Source of the DNA: an uncultured Prevotella sp.
GTDB taxonomy: Bacteria; Bacteroidota; Bacteroidia; Bacteroidales; Bacteroidaceae
NCBI GenBank assembly: GCA_934230115.1
Contig: CAKQEI010000085.1
Location: 1 to 7,866, forward strand
DNA: 7,866 nucleotides
Direction: 5' to 3'
Shown: positions 6,641 through 7,866 of the stretch, one piece after another
How positions within the stretch are numbered: position 1 is the first letter of the stretch
Layout: every line of letters begins with the position of its first letter
The notes under the pieces: generated by a model
The model's database searches: none
The model's input: only the letters and a program-made list of their open reading frames with translations
What the model was told of the DNA's origin: nothing
Program-made: the position numbers and the translations under genes

Positions 6641-7348
6641 TTATCTTGTAAATGTATCAATACTTTGTATAAAATCATTTGGTATGTATGCCGTTGCAAC
6701 ATTGCAGAGACCTTCAAGTACAACAAATACACGTTGCTGACCAGCGGCTCTTCCAACTCTTCCTACAACACCAGTAAACGGACCTTCGATTATTCGAACC
6801 AAGTCATCTTTTTTGAAATGGCAACGCTTTGGCGGTAATACCATGATGTGCTCGCTGTTTACACTTGTAAGTTTGATGAAATTTGTCATTTCATTATCAG
6901 GAATGATAACAGGTGGATTTTTGCCCGTTTCCGGTTCTACAGGCTTGGTCTTATCGGTATAATATTTAATCCAAGAAGCCGTAAGAGCAGGTTTCTTAAC
7001 GAACTCATAGGTCTTCTCACGAGTCATATAGGCAAAGATAATATTAGGAAGCAGAGGCTCTTTAATCAGCTTCCGATTCCCTTTTATCATTTTAACTACA
7101 TAGTGCATTGGCAAATATGTCTCAACATTCTTCGCTTGAAGATAGCTGAGAGCTTTCTCTGTTCTACCATAAGTGGCACGTAGAACAAACCATTGCTTCT
7201 TTCCTTTAGGCACACAATTCGAGGACACCCCTGTTTGGGAGTTCTTGGCCTCTTGACCTTGAACTTCGGGGGAGATACTGGAGGTAAGTCCAGCACTGGA
7301 GGGATTGTTACCGCCTCTTCGGGTGTCTGCATTAAGCAATGCGTCCAT
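6641..7348 (-). CDS. UpxY-like transcription antiterminator (NusG family)
   Basis: A 235-residue protein. Residues 51-170 form a NusG N-terminal domain (KQWFVLRATYGRTEKA, YLPMHYVV, then PLLPNIIFAYM), and residues 177-212 form a KOW motif (FKKDDLVRIIEGPFTGVVGRVGR, then RVFVVLEG). This is the layout of UpxY proteins, which bind the transcription complex in the 5' leader of long Bacteroides operons, typically for capsular polysaccharide, and let polymerase read through terminators. It is the first gene of the minus-strand operon and follows a long leader, as expected for that mode of action. The neighbours, however, are not polysaccharide genes. Residues 1-50 are a Ser/Asn/Gly-rich extension, probably disordered, that NusG itself lacks; an alternative start could shorten it, but no better-supported ATG lies between. 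The family call is strong; the regulated target is inferred to be this operon. Confidence 0.88.
   Translation of the reverse strand: MDALLNADTRRGGNNPSSAGLTSSISPEVQGQEAKNSQTGVSSNCVPKGKKQWFVLRATYGRTEKALSYLQAKNVETYLPMHYVVKMIKGNRKLIKEPLLPNIIFAYMTREKTYEFVKKPALTASWIKYYTDKTKPVEPETGKNPPVIIPDNEMTNFIKLTSVNSEHIMVLPPKRCHFKKDDLVRIIEGPFTGVVGRVGRAAGQQRVFVVLEGLCNVATAYIPNDFIQSIDTFTR
6658..6675. repeat. 18-base near-identical direct repeat, copy 1
   Basis: CAATACTTTGTATAAAAT at the 3' end of the UpxY-like gene matches 17 of 18 bases with a copy at 7413-7430 in the leader of the same gene. The two copies bracket the gene. The sequence is AT-rich, so chance is possible. Confidence 0.4.
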
Positions 7349-7355
7349 TCTTAGA

Positions 7356-7376
7356 TTCTACGTTTTTAATGTAGAA
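7356..7376 (-). promoter_or_regulatory. Leader hairpin just ahead of the UpxY-like start codon
   Basis: TTCTAC (7356-7361) and GTAGAA (7371-7376) are reverse complements around a nine-base loop. In the minus-strand transcript the hairpin ends seven bases before the ATG, where ribosomes load. It could affect translation or serve as a recognition structure for the antiterminator. The stem is only six pairs, so it is weak. Confidence 0.35.
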
Positions 7377-7412
7377 GATAGAATTTAAAGTGTTGTCATC
7401 TGTTATTGAAGG

Positions 7413-7430
7413 CAATACTTTGTACAAAAT
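7413..7430. repeat. 18-base near-identical direct repeat, copy 2, containing a 10-base palindrome
   Basis: CAATACTTTGTACAAAAT differs at one position from the copy at 6658-6675. In this copy the difference creates the perfect palindrome TTTGTACAAA (7419-7428), a plausible operator or dimer-binding site between the candidate promoter and the first gene. Direct evidence for a function is lacking. Confidence 0.4.
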
Positions 7431-7506
7431 ATCTATTGATTACGTCGTTGCTTTAGAGTTTATCTTGTGCTTCAAACGATAATCAGACTATTTTGCTTAT
7501 TTAATA

Positions 7507-7540
7507 CAAAAGTATATAAATAATTTGAAATAATAACAAG
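7507..7540 (-). promoter_or_regulatory. Candidate Bacteroidetes-type promoter for the operon
   Basis: On the minus strand, TACTTTTG (7514-7507) matches the Bacteroidetes -7 consensus TAnnTTTG exactly. A weak -33-like CTTG lies at 7540-7537, 22 bases upstream, slightly longer than the usual spacing. Transcription would start near 7500, leaving a leader of about 150 bases before the UpxY-like gene. I found no other exact -7 match on the minus strand in this intergenic region. The AT-rich background makes chance matches easy. Confidence 0.45.
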
Positions 7541-7684
7541 AAAAGTTGAAAAAGTTTATGCTTTTATATAAATTTAAGATAGTTTAGACTAAAAAGCTTG
7601 TGTAAATCGAATATTTTATGTAAAGAAAGGCGATTTCTATAATTTGAATTACATGTTTTATGGACGTTCGCCTATATAATAAAA

Positions 7685-7866
7685 GGTAACAATCCGAGAT
7701 CGAGCACCACAGACGAACAGGTGAAGCAACTCTTCAAGGAAGCCTCAGCCCAGATTTGCCGATATGCCGACAGCGACATCGTAAGGGAATCTATCAAAAC
7801 CACCAAGCTACACAAGCTCGTGGTGATTTATAGAGGAGCCGAAATGGTGGCTTGCGAAGAAGCGGA
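7685..7866 (+). pseudogene. Start-less C-terminal fragment of an AAA-ATPase-like/PD-(D/E)XK family protein
   Basis: An open plus-strand frame runs to the window edge and reads in part TTDEQVKQLFKEASAQICRY, then KTTKLHKLVVIYRGAEMV and CEEA. This resembles the C-terminal tail of the Bacteroidales AAA-ATPase-like proteins that end in a PD-(D/E)XK nuclease-like domain. The frame is open back to 7643 after a stop at 7640-7642. It contains no in-frame ATG, and the bases before about 7685 switch abruptly to AT-rich sequence. The ATPase domain and the nuclease core (the E-x-K region that should precede this tail) are missing. It is therefore probably a remnant cut off by insertion or recombination at about 7680-7690. 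Its stop codon lies outside the window. The family is assigned by pattern only; a small intact gene using an unusual start cannot be excluded. Confidence 0.5.

Larger units (their letters stand above)
7349..7684. other. AT-rich leader and promoter region of the operon
   Basis: About 336 bases lacking any supported gene, markedly richer in A/T than the flanking coding sequence. It holds a candidate minus-strand promoter (7507-7540), a roughly 150-base untranslated leader ahead of the UpxY-like gene, a hairpin next to the start codon and a 10-base palindrome. The part nearest the plus-strand fragment (7600-7684) has only a weak six-base inverted repeat, AGGCGA (7628-7633) and TCGCCT (7668-7673), with a 34-base gap. 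I see no tRNA, no long inverted repeat of an invertible promoter and no transposon end. Confidence 0.6.

Noticed and set aside
7349..7684. Invertible (phase-variable) promoter, as seen at Bacteroides polysaccharide operons
   Set aside because: I found no pair of long inverted repeats flanking the candidate promoter; the only pair (7628-7633 and 7668-7673) is short and lies on one side of it.
1..7866. CRISPR array, tRNA or rRNA genes, insertion sequence
   Set aside because: No regularly spaced repeats, no cloverleaf or rRNA-like stretch and no transposase-like protein were seen on either strand.

Overview
This window looks like an accessory region from a Bacteroidales genome (Bacteroides, Prevotella or a relative). 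The reasons are an UpxY-type NusG paralogue, a RhuM-family gene, a Bacteroidetes-style -7 promoter box (TAnnTTTG) and AT-rich translation starts, most without a Shine-Dalgarno sequence. Apart from a fragment at the right edge, every gene is on the minus strand, so the window reads right to left.

Layout in transcription order: (0) 7685-7866, plus strand, what looks like the start-less C-terminal end of an AAA-ATPase-like/PD-(D/E)XK family protein. (1) 7349-7684, an AT-rich leader and promoter region. (2) 7348-6641, an UpxY-like transcription antiterminator. (3) 6628-5771, a cytosolic-type M48 metallopeptidase with a C-terminal zinc ribbon. (4) 5749-5057, a small DUF697/YcjF-like membrane protein with the same kind of C-terminal zinc ribbon. 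(5) 5038-4025, a TIR-domain protein with one membrane helix. (6) 4008-3448, an ECF-type sigma factor. (7) 3458-2493, a protein with an anti-sigma-like N-terminus, a C39-like cysteine peptidase domain and a ryanodine-receptor-repeat (RyR) domain. (8) 2496-253, a three-helix membrane protein with tandem TrkA-N-like Rossmann domains and a second, divergent RyR-like domain. (9) 214-1, the N-terminus of a RhuM-family protein that runs off the window.

Genes 2-8 are separated by at most 21 bases or overlap, so they very probably form one operon headed by its own antiterminator. The most interesting part is genes 5-8: a predicted NAD-cleaving TIR enzyme, a dedicated sigma factor, a probable peptidase/anti-sigma fusion, and a channel-like membrane protein. 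The last two both carry RyR-type domains. My working inference is an uncharacterised membrane-associated stress or anti-invader system. In it, a TIR-made nucleotide (or another ligand) would be read by the RyR domains, controlling the sigma factor through the peptidase/anti-sigma protein and membrane permeability through the channel-like protein. The M48 peptidase and the DUF697-like protein may be membrane quality-control or effector parts. The domain calls come from motifs read by eye; the system-level function is inference.
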